From Planctomycetota bacterium (GTDB taxonomy: Bacteria; Planctomycetota; PLA2), in contig JAPUHK010000196.1 of assembly GCA_027297745.1 (NCBI GenBank), forward strand, positions 1-50,870: a stretch of DNA of 50,870 nt, given 5' to 3'. How positions within the stretch are numbered: the stretch's first letter is position 1; every line of letters starts with the position of its first letter. This document shows positions 1 to 8,100 of the stretch, one piece after another. The position numbers were made by a program, and so were the translations under genes. The notes beneath the pieces were generated by a model. The model did no database searches. It saw only the letters and a program-made list of their open reading frames with translations, and was not told the origin of the DNA.

Positions 1-150
1 GGCCTGACGCCGCTTCAGATGCTGTGCCTACGCGCGCTGCGCGGCATGCGTGCCCCCGACGCCCGCGACGTGGTCGACGAGCTGCGCACCAATGCGCCCA
101 AGATCGTGCGCGAGGCGCTCGACGACCCGCTGCGCGGCCTCGAGCTCTAA
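1..150 (+). CDS. C-terminal fragment of an unknown protein
   Basis: The first frame is open from base 1 and ends at TAA, giving the last 49 residues of a protein whose start lies outside the window. The tail is helical and charged (VVDELRTNAPKIVREALDD). I do not recognise the family. Its stop codon overlaps the stop codon of the reading frame on the opposite strand, so the two converge. Confidence 0.5.
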   Translation, partial: GLTPLQMLCLRALRGMRAPDARDVVDELRTNAPKIVREALDDPLRGLEL

Positions 151-329
151 TAGCCGAAGGCGTCGAAGTAGGCGTCCCAGAGGCGATCGGCGTACTCGAG
201 CGCGTAGCGGTCCGCGTATGGCTCCCCCCGGCCGGCGCGGCGCTGCAAGCGCGTAGTCATCCGGTCGTGGTGATGGCCCAGCTCGTGCAATAGAACATTC
301 ATGAGCTGGAAGCCCCGGACCGTCCGCAT
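147..329 (-). pseudogene. HELGHH metalloprotease-like remnant
   Basis: This frame encodes 60 residues containing LLHELGHHHDRMTTR, an HExxH zinc-protease motif, followed by a plausible tail ending WDAYFDAFGY. That looks like the C-terminal part of a real protein rather than a chance frame. In the same frame an in-frame stop lies just upstream (345-347), and the space beyond is occupied by a divergently placed gene, so no N-terminal part is present. A neighbouring frame continues as LRLAEIAVRLTERGG and would join after a shift around 330-345, so a frameshifted gene is also possible. It could be a short functional protein, a truncated gene or a sequencing artefact. Confidence 0.45.
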
Positions 330-372
330 AGCCGCCTCGCTCGGTCAGCCGGACGGCTATCTCGGCCAGGCG

Positions 373-378
373 TAGACT
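373..378 (+). promoter_or_regulatory. -10 box TAGACT, leaderless-type
   Basis: TAGACT lies 7 bases before the GTG at 386 and no Shine-Dalgarno is present, so transcription would start at or next to the start codon. No -35 match is seen. Confidence 0.45.
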
Positions 379-385
379 GGAGCGC

Positions 386-970
386 GTGAAGGCGCTGGGG
401 AAGGCTCTCGCGATCGTGGTCCTCGGAGCGGCCCTCGCCATGGGCGTGATGTACGTAGCGCTCCCGCCCAACGAGATGGAGGGGCCCGCCGACCCGTACC
501 TGAGCGTGCGCAGCCCGGTGCTGCGCTTCCTCCGCTCCATCGGAGTCGTGGGCGGCGGCGGCTTTTTCTGGAGTCCCTACCTACCTAGCAGGAGCGGCTC
601 AGAGATCTGCGAGACGAACACGGACGGCGAGGAGATCCTCCTGTACAAGATGGAGATCGACAGCGTGCCGGTGTATCGAGGCGCGTTCTGGAAGGTAGGG
701 ACCCGCATCACCTACCGAACTACGCAATACGTCGAGCCGTGGAGCACGAGGCGCATCATTCGGCTCTGCTACGCAAAGGACGGGGAGCGGTTCCTGGCCG
801 GCGAGGGCACGATCGAGAACGGCCTGGTCGATCCCGCCGGCCGCCGCGCCGAAGTGCGCGGTTTCCTCCCCAGCGGCAGGGACGGCTTCTGGATCGAGGA
901 AGTCGACGAGAACGGGGACGTCAGTACACCCGACGCGTGGGGCGACATCGGCTCCTTCTGGCGCGACTGA
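386..970 (+). CDS. Membrane-anchored protein of unknown function
   Basis: The 194-residue protein starts at GTG. It opens with a short basic stretch and a hydrophobic segment (about residues 5-26, AIVVLGAALAMGVMYVAL), so it is probably anchored in the inner membrane by its N-terminus or carries an uncleaved signal. The rest is soluble, rich in acidic and aromatic residues, with two cysteines (CETN, RLCYAKDG), and shows no family motif I recognise. The start is supported by the TAGACT box 7 bases upstream. It is followed 36 bases later by an alpha/beta hydrolase gene on the same strand. Confidence 0.7.
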   Translation: MKALGKALAIVVLGAALAMGVMYVALPPNEMEGPADPYLSVRSPVLRFLRSIGVVGGGGFFWSPYLPSRSGSEICETNTDGEEILLYKMEIDSVPVYRGAFWKVGTRITYRTTQYVEPWSTRRIIRLCYAKDGERFLAGEGTIENGLVDPAGRRAEVRGFLPSGRDGFWIEEVDENGDVSTPDAWGDIGSFWRD

Positions 971-1006
971 CGGGACCCGGCTTCCGCTACTGTCAGCGCA
1001 GCACTC

Positions 1007-1816
1007 ATGCGCGTTCGCGAATACGGCACAGACGGTCCGCGGGTGGTGGTCCTGCACGGAGGACCGGGCGCACCCGGGCACATGGCTCCCGTTGCGCGCG
1101 GGCTGGCCGATGCGTTTCGAGTGCTCGAGCCCTATCAGCGCAGCAGCGGTGAACGGCCGCTGACCGTTGCCCGCCATGTCGAGGATTTGCGCGAGCTCGT
1201 GGACTCCCGCTGCGGGGGGTCGGCACCGGCCCTGGTGGGCTGCTCCTGGGGCGCGATGCTCGCTCTTGCATTCGCGGCGGCACACCCGGACCGGGCCGGT
1301 CCGCTCGTGCTGATCGGCTGCAGCACCTTCGACCTTGCGGCCCGCGCGCGCATGAAGGAGATCCTCGACGAACGCATGCCGCCGGATCTGCGGCGGCGGA
1401 TGGAGAGCCTGAAGTCGGAGATCCCCGATCCGGATCGGCGCCTGGAGGCGATGGCTGATTTGATCCTCCCGCTGTACTCGTTCGACCCCGTGACCGACCA
1501 GCTGGAAGGCGACGCGTGTGACAGCCGCGCGAACGAGGAAACCTTGCACGACATGGTCCGCTTGCAGGAGAAGGGCGTCTATCCTGCGGCCTTTGCCGCG
1601 ATCAAGAGCCCGGTGCTGATGCTGCACGGTTCGCACGATCCGCACCCCGGCGCCCTGATCCGCGAGGGCCTGGAGCCGTACCTGCCGCAGCTGGAGTACG
1701 TCGAGTGGGAGCGCTGCGGCCACTACCCGTGGATCGAGCGCGGAGTGCGCGAGGAGTTCTTCACTGCGCTGCGGGACTGGCTCGCTCGGCGGACGGCGGA
1801 CAGCGGCGGATCCTAG
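1007..1816 (+). CDS. Alpha/beta-hydrolase fold enzyme
   Basis: This 269-residue protein has the full layout of the alpha/beta-hydrolase family. It has an oxyanion-hole HGGPG motif at about residues 17-21, a nucleophile elbow GCSWG with Ser80, an acid in HGSHDPH (Asp211) and the catalytic histidine in CGHYPW (His239). Between residues 105 and 190 lies a helical cap rich in charged residues. Enzymes of this type hydrolyse esters, lactones or peptides such as prolyl iminopeptidase substrates; the substrate cannot be read from the sequence. There is no signal peptide, so it should be cytoplasmic. A TACTGT box lies 13 bases before the ATG. Confidence 0.88.
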   Translation: MRVREYGTDGPRVVVLHGGPGAPGHMAPVARGLADAFRVLEPYQRSSGERPLTVARHVEDLRELVDSRCGGSAPALVGCSWGAMLALAFAAAHPDRAGPLVLIGCSTFDLAARARMKEILDERMPPDLRRRMESLKSEIPDPDRRLEAMADLILPLYSFDPVTDQLEGDACDSRANEETLHDMVRLQEKGVYPAAFAAIKSPVLMLHGSHDPHPGALIREGLEPYLPQLEYVEWERCGHYPWIERGVREEFFTALRDWLARRTADSGGS

Positions 1817-1838
1817 GCTCCTGCAGTCGCTGCAGAGG

Positions 1839-1844
1839 TAGAAT
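1839..1844 (+). promoter_or_regulatory. -10 box TAGAAT, leaderless-type
   Basis: TAGAAT ends 7 bases before the ATG at 1852. No Shine-Dalgarno lies between them, fitting a leaderless transcript. Confidence 0.5.
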
Positions 1845-1851
1845 CGAACCC

Positions 1852-2745
1852 ATGAAGTGGGCGGCCGTGCTCGTTGCGGTCATCGCCGCGTGCGCGGGGT
1901 CCGGGAAGGATCCCGATCCGGTCGTCGAGGAGGCGCCGCCCGCGGCAGCGTCGGAGCCCACCGAGAAGCAGCCGACCAAGAAGGCGTTCTGGATCGTTGA
2001 GCCGCGGGATCCCAGCTACAAGAGCTATTGGCCGGAGGGCGTGAGACGCCCCCACGGCTGGCCGCCCTCGATGGGAATGGAGCCGTGCTGGGATCAGCGC
2101 TACTACATGGTGGAGATTCTCAAGGGGCGCGGCATCGCCGACGAGCAGGTTCTGCGCGCAATGGGCGACGCGCTGCGCCACGACCATGTGCTGAAGAAAG
2201 ATCGTGCGCGCGCGTATGCCGACATCAGGCTGCTTATCGGGCCCTCACGAACCGTGCAACCGCCGTATGTGGTCGCAAAGATGGCCGAGGCGGCGCATGT
2301 GCGCGCCGGCATGAAGGTGCTCGAGATAGGGACGGGATGCGCCTACCAGACCGCCGTGCTGGCGCACCTCACGCCCTTCGTCTACTCGATCGAGCCGGAC
2401 CAAGCCCTGGCCCGCAGGTGCGTGGACGTACTCGAGCTCCTCAGCTACCAAACGGTCCAGGTCCGTCACAGCGCCGGCTACGAAGCCTGGTCCGACGAAG
2501 CGCCCTTCGACTGCATCCTTGTCACGGCGGCCATGACCGAGATCCCGCCGCAACTTCTTGCTCAGCTCAAGCCGGGCGGCCGGCTGGTGATCCCTCTCGG
2601 CGCGGGGGAGGAGCTTCAAGACGTGTGGCTCGTGACCAAGAACACGGCCGGCGAAGTCAGCAAGCACAAGATCCTGGAGCACGTGGAGTTCGAAGCGCTC
2701 CCGCCGCAGAGCGGAGAGCGAACGGCGGATAGCGGACGGCGTTAG
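1852..2745 (+). CDS. pcm: Protein-L-isoaspartate O-methyltransferase-like lipoprotein
   Basis: The 297-residue protein carries the PCMT pattern. RGIADEQVLRAM opens the domain, GPSRTVQPPYVVAKM corresponds to the family's IGxGQTISQPYIVAxM, and VLEIGTGCAYQTAVLA is the SAM-binding motif I, followed by a late KPGGRLVIPLG. Pcm methylates damaged isoaspartyl residues so that they can return to aspartate. Unusually, the protein begins with a lipoprotein signal (MKWAAVLVAVIAAC, lipobox IAAC) and a charged linker, which would place the enzyme outside the cytoplasm, where SAM is not expected. The start is fixed by the TAGAAT box. The gene converges on the HD-GYP gene with a 3-base stop overlap. Confidence 0.85.
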   Translation: MKWAAVLVAVIAACAGSGKDPDPVVEEAPPAAASEPTEKQPTKKAFWIVEPRDPSYKSYWPEGVRRPHGWPPSMGMEPCWDQRYYMVEILKGRGIADEQVLRAMGDALRHDHVLKKDRARAYADIRLLIGPSRTVQPPYVVAKMAEAAHVRAGMKVLEIGTGCAYQTAVLAHLTPFVYSIEPDQALARRCVDVLELLSYQTVQVRHSAGYEAWSDEAPFDCILVTAAMTEIPPQLLAQLKPGGRLVIPLGAGEELQDVWLVTKNTAGEVSKHKILEHVEFEALPPQSGERTADSGRR

Positions 2746-4124
2746 AGCGCCGCGACGTGCTCGGACATCGAGGCGAAGATCTCACTCTGCGGCACCGCGC
2801 GCGTGATCGTGTGCGGATGGGCGCTTGTGCGGATGGCGGCCAGATCCACGTCCTCGTCTAGCGGGAGCGAACCGTTGCCCTCACGGATGATGTGCACGGT
2901 CGGTAGCCCCTCCTGGCCCTTCTCGGGCGGCGCAGCCACGACCACGCCGATCTCGCCCGAGTCCAGCTGTACCAGCGAGCCGACGGGATAGAGCCCGACG
3001 GCTTGGATGAAGAGCTTCAACAGCAACGGGTCGAACACCGTGCCCGCCTTCGTGCGCATGAGCAAGAAGGCGTCGTGCGGTGAGTAGGGCTCCGGGCGGG
3101 ACGTGCGCGTCGAGGTCAGCGCCTCGAAGCAGTCCGCGATAGCCACGATCTTCGAGCACAAGTGCTGCTCGTGCTCGAGGGGCGGGTTGCCGCTGCGATC
3201 GTGATGCGAGTGGTGCTCGTAGGCCACGATGGCCGCCTTGAGCAGCCCCGCCTCGGCGCCGGCCAGCTGCAAGAGCAGGCGCGCGCCGCGGGAGCCGTGC
3301 AACCGCTGCGTCTCGCGCTCGTCCTCGCCCTCGGGCGCCTCGATCGTCTTGCCGACGTCGTGGAACAGCGCGCACAGGCCCAGGTCGCCGAGCTGCTTGC
3401 GCGACATGTCCAGCCGCACGCCGAGCGCCAGCGCGTAGATGCAGACGTGCAGGCTGTGCTGGAACAGGTGCGTGTCGTGCTCGACGATGCGCGTGAGGGC
3501 CAGCAGCGCGCCTTCACGCTCCATGAAGCGGTCTACGAGGTTGCGGATCGCGCGCCGCGTCAGGCGCATCTTCGAGCGCTCGAGCACGTCGTGCCCGCTC
3601 AGGACGGAACGGAAGACGCGCATGGCCTGCACGTAGGTGCGCAGCGCCGCATCCTGGGCGGGCTCGAGAGGGACCGGGTTGGCGCCCTCTTCCTGCAACT
3701 CCTCGACGCGGATCTCGACCACGCCGGCCTTCCCGAGCGCTTGCTCGAGGCGGATGATCGGGTCCGTGGCCGTCGGGTCCATGCTCAGCACACGCTCGGC
3801 GAAGATGCGCAGCTCCTCGACGGGCGGCGCCGTCGGGAAGTGGATCGCGCCGATGCCGCGGCGCTGCAGCTCCTGGGTCAGCTGCTTGACGGCGAGCATC
3901 CCGGCCTCGGCGGGCCGCACTCGCTGGTCCTGCACCAGGATGCGCTTGCCGCGCGTCGCCAGGCAGACTCCGCCCGCGTCGTGGGGGACCGACCGCACGG
4001 CTGCGGCCAGCGACTCCAGCGCCCGCGTCACGAGACTGTGGCGCGGATCGTACATGCCCATCAGCTTCAGCGTCGCGTAGAGGGAGGCGACCAGCCGTGC
4101 TGCGGGCGATGCCGTGGTGCTCAT
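2742..4124 (-). CDS. HD-GYP-type phosphohydrolase with altered GYP motif
   Basis: The 460-residue protein has an N-terminal region of about 190 residues with no clear domain, then an HD-GYP-like domain: QHSLHVC (His223), LFHDVGKT (HD at 255-256), EHHSHHDRSGNPP (304-315) and IADCFEAL, ending in a small beta domain (GSLVQLDSGEIGVV). HD-GYP enzymes hydrolyse the second messenger c-di-GMP. The metal-binding H/HD/HH set is kept, but the GYP signature reads GNP, so activity may differ from classical members. It overlaps by 4 bases with the upstream GGDEF gene, so a synthase and a putative phosphodiesterase are translated together. Confidence 0.87.
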   Translation of the reverse strand: MSTTASPAARLVASLYATLKLMGMYDPRHSLVTRALESLAAAVRSVPHDAGGVCLATRGKRILVQDQRVRPAEAGMLAVKQLTQELQRRGIGAIHFPTAPPVEELRIFAERVLSMDPTATDPIIRLEQALGKAGVVEIRVEELQEEGANPVPLEPAQDAALRTYVQAMRVFRSVLSGHDVLERSKMRLTRRAIRNLVDRFMEREGALLALTRIVEHDTHLFQHSLHVCIYALALGVRLDMSRKQLGDLGLCALFHDVGKTIEAPEGEDERETQRLHGSRGARLLLQLAGAEAGLLKAAIVAYEHHSHHDRSGNPPLEHEQHLCSKIVAIADCFEALTSTRTSRPEPYSPHDAFLLMRTKAGTVFDPLLLKLFIQAVGLYPVGSLVQLDSGEIGVVVAAPPEKGQEGLPTVHIIREGNGSLPLDEDVDLAAIRTSAHPHTITRAVPQSEIFASMSEHVAAL

Positions 4125-5425
4125 TTCTGCTGATGCTGATGCGGCCTGCGCGACTTCGGCGGGCCGGACTCCAGGAACACGCGGTCGCGACCGCTCTTCT
4201 TGGCGGCGTAGAGGCGGTCGTCGGCGATGCGGACGAGCGCGTCCGCGTCGTCCTCTTCGGCGGGACAGAAGGCGACACCGCCGCTGATGCGTACGGCGGG
4301 CGGCCCGGCGTCGGGACCGGTGTCGACCACGATTTTCGAGACGGACAGACGGAAGTCCTCGAGGCGCGCGGCCAGGGCGGCCACGTCCTCACACCCGACC
4401 ACGCACAGGAACTCCTCGCCGCCCACGCGCGCGGCGAACTCGTCCTCCTCCGGGCGCACCATGTCGCGCGTCACGTCCGCGAGCTGGCGCAGCACCTCGT
4501 CGCCCACCGCGTGGCCGTACTCGTCGTTGATGCTCTTGAAATTGTCGATGTCGAACAGGAAGACGGCGAACGGCGACGTCTGCACCGCCTCCATCCGTTC
4601 TGCGAGCAGCTCGTAGCAGTGACGGCGGTTGCTGAGCTGGGTCAACGGGTCCTGCTCGGACAGGGTGCGCACCTGGCGCTCACGCAGAATGCTGGTCAGC
4701 ACCAGCGACCCCAGGTTGGCCACGGCCATCCCCGCCGCGCGCGCCTTGTTGATCACGCGGCCGATCCCACCCACGACCACGCACCCGATGGCGCGTCCGC
4801 GGTAGATCATGGGGATGTAATAGTCGAAGTTGCCTTCGAGGCGCTCGGACTGGTCGATGCGCAGACGGTCCGCGCGGTCGAGCTGGGCGAAGTCGCCGTA
4901 GCTCAGGATCAGGCACTTCTCGGCGGCATAACCCGCGCGCCCCTCGCCGATGCGGACCTTCATGGCGTTGGCGCACTCGGTTTCGCTCACGCCCTCGCGG
5001 GCGATCAGACGCAGGGTCTCCCCCTGACGGACGAACACGAGACCCTTCTTGCTGCCGAGGACGCGGCCGAAGGCGGACAGGAGGGTGCGGCCCAGGTCCT
5101 CGATGTTGGCGACCTTCACGAACTTCTGCGTCACCTCGGGGAACGAGTCGAGCATGTTGCCGAGCACGACACGTTCGCGTGTCGCCTCCCACGGCTCCGC
5201 GTCTTCCATGGAGCGCTGCTGCGCGGAGGCTGTACGGCGCACGGCCTCGTCCAGCATGGTGAGCTTGCGGGAGATGCTCCGGCGATCGAAGAAGAGCAGG
5301 ATGATCGTGAACAGCGGGGCCAGGATCGCGGCCCCGACGGCAACCCAAGCGATCAGGTCGCCTTCGGGAAGCTGCAGCGCTGCCAGGGGCAGTTGGCAGA
5401 GGCCAAGATCCGTAATCTGAGTCAT
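4121..5425 (-). CDS. GAF-GGDEF diguanylate cyclase, membrane-anchored
   Basis: This 434-residue protein starts with one transmembrane segment (about 23-46), followed by a short linker helix, a GAF-like sensory domain (about 100-250) and a GGDEF domain. The active-site signature is GGEEF at 335-339, preceded by FDIDNFKSINDEYGH, which holds the metal and substrate residues, so it should make c-di-GMP from two GTP. The usual RxxD inhibitory site before the signature is not present. It is first in a two-gene operon with the HD-GYP gene (ATGA overlap). The start has a purine-rich AGAGGG directly before ATG. Confidence 0.9.
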   Translation of the reverse strand: MTQITDLGLCQLPLAALQLPEGDLIAWVAVGAAILAPLFTIILLFFDRRSISRKLTMLDEAVRRTASAQQRSMEDAEPWEATRERVVLGNMLDSFPEVTQKFVKVANIEDLGRTLLSAFGRVLGSKKGLVFVRQGETLRLIAREGVSETECANAMKVRIGEGRAGYAAEKCLILSYGDFAQLDRADRLRIDQSERLEGNFDYYIPMIYRGRAIGCVVVGGIGRVINKARAAGMAVANLGSLVLTSILRERQVRTLSEQDPLTQLSNRRHCYELLAERMEAVQTSPFAVFLFDIDNFKSINDEYGHAVGDEVLRQLADVTRDMVRPEEDEFAARVGGEEFLCVVGCEDVAALAARLEDFRLSVSKIVVDTGPDAGPPAVRISGGVAFCPAEEDDADALVRIADDRLYAAKKSGRDRVFLESGPPKSRRPHQHQQK

Positions 5426-5552
5426 CCCTCTAGTGAGGCCGCCGTTTCGTCCGTCCTTAGTGGGCCGGTGGCAGTGCGACCCGTCGATCGCCGCCCTCGG
5501 TCCTCCGCTCGACCTATCGGGAAATGGCTGATGGACCTTTAGATCCGCCCCC

Positions 5553-5577
5553 TAAAGCCCCTCAGCGGCGGGGCTTA
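5553..5577 (-). terminator. Weak hairpin downstream of the 5'-nucleotidase gene
   Basis: AAGCCCC (5555-5561) pairs with GGGGCTT (5570-5576) around an 8-base loop, 55 bases after the nucleotidase stop. The T run on the minus strand is only three bases, so it may be a weak or factor-dependent terminator. Confidence 0.3.
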
Positions 5578-5631
5578 CGTGCCGTCGGCCCTCCCTCGGG
5601 GCGAGGCTCCCCGTCGGACCCAAGCCGTGGA

Positions 5632-7152
5632 TCAGCCCCCGGCGCCGGTGGGCTCCAGTACCCTCAGACGCGGCTCTGACGGGGGGGTGAGGGGCGAGGC
5701 CCGCGCCAGCTCGGCCTGCAGCACGTCGCGCAACAGCACCCGGGCGGCCGGCAGGGTCTTCCCCCGGGTGAACTGGGCGTATCCGTCGCCGCCCCGGGCC
5801 AGGAAGGAGTGCGTCGCCACGCGGTAGGTCCGCTCCGCATCCAGGGGCTCCTTGCCCACGCGCACGGCCACGACGCGGTACCGTTTCCCGTCGCGCTCGG
5901 CGTCCACGTCCATCCCGCTCCACTCCAGGGGCGGCAGGCGGCCGTTCAGGCTCTGCTCCGCAAGCGAGTGCAGCTCCTTGCCGCGCAGCTCGAGCACCAC
6001 GAGCCAGTTGTCGAAGGGCGACATGCGGTACAGGTCCTCGCCCGTTACGTTGCCGGCCGGCAGGTCGCAACGGATGCCGCCCTTGTTCATGAAGGCCACC
6101 TCGGCCCGGCACGCATTGCGCATGGCGTCGGCGATGAAGTTGCCCGCGGAGGAGGACGACGTGCGGCCCGAGCGGCGCAGCGGCTCGGCCAGCACGCCCA
6201 CGACCCTGGCCAGCTTCTCGCTGAGCGACTGCGAGTGCCTTGCGATCACGGCGTTAACCGCCGCGTCGGCTTCCGCCGCGGACGGGTCCACCGGGAGGTG
6301 ACGCGCCTTCGCGCGCAACACCTTCCACGTGCCCGGCTCGAGGTCGAGGTCCACGCGGCCCAGCGTGCGACCCTTGCCGGACGTCTGCACGATGCGCACT
6401 CGTTCGCCTTCGCTGATGCCGCGGGGCAGCGCTGTGTGGGAATGGCCCCCGACAATCAGCGCGACCTCGGGCACCTCGCGCAGCAGGCGCACGTCGTCCT
6501 CCACACCGAGGTGCGTGACCAGGATGTACAGGTCGGCTTGCACTTCGCTCATCAGCTTGCGCGCGGTTTGCGCGGGATCGGCGAAACGCAGCACGCCGCG
6601 CACGTTCGCGCTCGTCTGCTCGGGCGTGGACTGCGTGATCAGGCCGATCAAAGCGATACGGCAGGGGGCCTGCGGCGGCGCCAGCACCACGTAGGGCTTC
6701 ACGCTCCCCAGATCGCCCTTCAGCCGTGTCATGTTCGCCGCCAGAAGGGGGAAGCGGGCGCGCTTGCTGAGCCTCACGAGGTTGGCCACGCCGAAGTCGA
6801 GCTCGTGGTTGCCGACGCAGCCCGCGTCGTAGCCCAGCGTGTTCATGGCGTCGATGACCGCGTCCCCGTGTGTCTCGTTGCCGAGCGGCGTTCCCTGGAA
6901 CTGATCGCCCGCGTCCAGCAGCAACACGTACGTGCGCGGCTGTTGTGCCTCCTTGCGCACCGCGCGCACCATCGAGGCGAGGTGCGCGAAGCCGCCGCGG
7001 CCGTGGCCGATGCGCGCCCGCGTCCCATCCGGCAGCGGCTTCAGCTGGCCGTGGAGGTCGTTCGTGTGCAGCACCGTGAGCCGCACCGACTCCTGGCCGC
7101 GGGCTGTGGGCGCCCACGCAAGCAGCACGAGGAAGGCGACACTCAAACGCAC
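5632..7152 (-). CDS. Periplasmic 5'-nucleotidase / 2',3'-cyclic phosphodiesterase (UshA family)
   Basis: The 506-residue protein starts with a signal peptide (MRLSVAFLVLLAWAPTARGQ). The N-terminal metallophosphatase domain has HTNDLHG, LDAGDQFQG, GNHELDFG, the THLG motif and GGHSHT, which together form the two-metal site. The C-terminal substrate domain has NFIADAMRN, NKGGIR and SPFDNWLV. Members strip phosphate from external nucleotides, nucleotide sugars or cyclic nucleotides to recover nucleosides and phosphate. The GTG start at 7152 is chosen because the signal peptide follows directly and a TACAGT box lies 6 bases upstream. A longer reading from 7266 would add about 38 residues that do not look coding. 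Length fits the family. Confidence 0.92.
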   Translation of the reverse strand: MRLSVAFLVLLAWAPTARGQESVRLTVLHTNDLHGQLKPLPDGTRARIGHGRGGFAHLASMVRAVRKEAQQPRTYVLLLDAGDQFQGTPLGNETHGDAVIDAMNTLGYDAGCVGNHELDFGVANLVRLSKRARFPLLAANMTRLKGDLGSVKPYVVLAPPQAPCRIALIGLITQSTPEQTSANVRGVLRFADPAQTARKLMSEVQADLYILVTHLGVEDDVRLLREVPEVALIVGGHSHTALPRGISEGERVRIVQTSGKGRTLGRVDLDLEPGTWKVLRAKARHLPVDPSAAEADAAVNAVIARHSQSLSEKLARVVGVLAEPLRRSGRTSSSSAGNFIADAMRNACRAEVAFMNKGGIRCDLPAGNVTGEDLYRMSPFDNWLVVLELRGKELHSLAEQSLNGRLPPLEWSGMDVDAERDGKRYRVVAVRVGKEPLDAERTYRVATHSFLARGGDGYAQFTRGKTLPAARVLLRDVLQAELARASPLTPPSEPRLRVLEPTGAGG

Positions 7153-7158
7153 TGCGCG

Positions 7159-7164
7159 ACTGTA
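7159..7164 (-). promoter_or_regulatory. -10 box TACAGT, leaderless-type
   Basis: On the minus strand TACAGT ends 6 bases before the GTG start at 7152, with no Shine-Dalgarno between. Confidence 0.45.
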
Positions 7165-7201
7165 CCGCGTGCACCTGCGGGGCGTGCGGGGAATGTGCGC
7201 G

Positions 7202-7936
7202 CTAACCGGTGTGGCGGTAGAGGCCGCGGTCGCGTTGGACGCTGAGGCTGCGCCGCGTGATCCCACCGGCGTGGTGGCGCAGGGCCGGACCCGTGCGGCG
7301 GTCGCGCCGCGTGCCTTCGGCGCGCTGGGTCCGCACCTGCTGCGGGCGTAGGTTGGGAGGGCGGATGGGATGTCCGGGGCGGGCGACCGCGTGTCCGGGG
7401 AGTCGCGCGGCGTGACCCGGCCGCCCGACTGCTTGGCCCGGAAACCCTACGGCTTGACCGGGGAGTCCGACCGCCTTGCCGGGGAGTCGCACGGCGTGGC
7501 GTGGCAACCCTACGGCCTGACCCGGGAGTCCGACCGCCTTACCGGGGAGACGCACGGCCTGACGCGGCAGTCCGACCGCGTGGCGCGGCAACCCCGATGC
7601 TTGACCCGGCAAGCCGACGGCGTGCCCCGGAAGGCCCACGGGGTGGCCGACGTTGAGCACGCGGCCGAACACCATGCGGTCGCGGAGCACAGGTGCCGCA
7701 CCGGCGTCGTCGAAGCCGAAACCGGCGGACCCGGGAGCGCGGAAGGTCGTGCGCGTAGTGGGCGTGCCCCAGCTGTCGGGGAAGGGCGGCACCACGACGG
7801 AGGAACGGGCGCTGTGGGCGGGGGCAGGGTCGCCCATCTCGGCCGCTTCGAAGACCGCGCTCGCGGACGCAGGCGCCCGGGGGCGGGCCGTTGCGCAGGC
7901 CCCGGCCAGAAGCAGGATCGACACCCAAGTACGCAC
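7202..7936 (-). CDS. Lipoprotein with tandem heptapeptide repeats
   Basis: I read a 245-residue protein from the GTG at 7936. It starts with a short lipoprotein signal (VRTWVSILLLAGAC, lipobox LAGAC), followed by about 75 residues of ordinary sequence rich in Pro, Ala and Asp, then 13 imperfect copies of a seven-residue unit with consensus GLPGQAV, and an arginine-rich tail. The repeat region would be basic and rich in Pro and Gly, so it is probably extended, perhaps lying across the periplasm or cell wall. I do not recognise the family. Because the repeat unit is a multiple of three bases, all frames stay open here; this frame is chosen only because of the lipoprotein signal. Confidence 0.5.
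   Translation of the reverse strand: MRTWVSILLLAGACATARPRAPASASAVFEAAEMGDPAPAHSARSSVVVPPFPDSWGTPTTRTTFRAPGSAGFGFDDAGAAPVLRDRMVFGRVLNVGHPVGLPGHAVGLPGQASGLPRHAVGLPRQAVRLPGKAVGLPGQAVGLPRHAVRLPGKAVGLPGQAVGFPGQAVGRPGHAARLPGHAVARPGHPIRPPNLRPQQVRTQRAEGTRRDRRTGPALRHHAGGITRRSLSVQRDRGLYRHTG
7364..7636. repeat. 21-bp minisatellite, 13 copies
   Basis: Thirteen degenerate 21-bp units follow one another without spacers. The units also group into a 63-bp higher-order period in the middle: the order RLPGKAV, GLPGQAV, then a third unit recurs on the minus strand. The array lies within the lipoprotein gene and keeps its frame. Confidence 0.85.
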
Positions 7937-8100
7937 CGTCGTTCGACTCCACCGCGGGACCTCGCAAGCGGCGTGCCTCGAGACCGGCCCCCGGTTCTGG
8001 GGGCTTTTGAAGGCGGTCGGGGCCTGGGCGGAGGACAGTTGTCCCCGGCAGTAGAGCGCGTCCTCGTGCCCCGGAACGAGTACGAGAAGGGCCGGAGCAA

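Noticed and set aside
1841-1851. GGGTTCGATTC on the minus strand, like a tRNA T-loop
   Set aside because: The flanking bases do not pair as a T stem and no D or anticodon arm lies upstream; the site is the leaderless start region of the Pcm gene.
5426-5631. c-di-GMP riboswitch upstream of the GGDEF/HD-GYP operon
   Set aside because: No conserved GEMM core was found; only a weak hairpin belonging to the neighbouring gene end is visible.
7364-7636. Repeat array considered as a CRISPR
   Set aside because: The units are 21 bp, directly adjacent, imperfect and without spacers; no cas genes are near.
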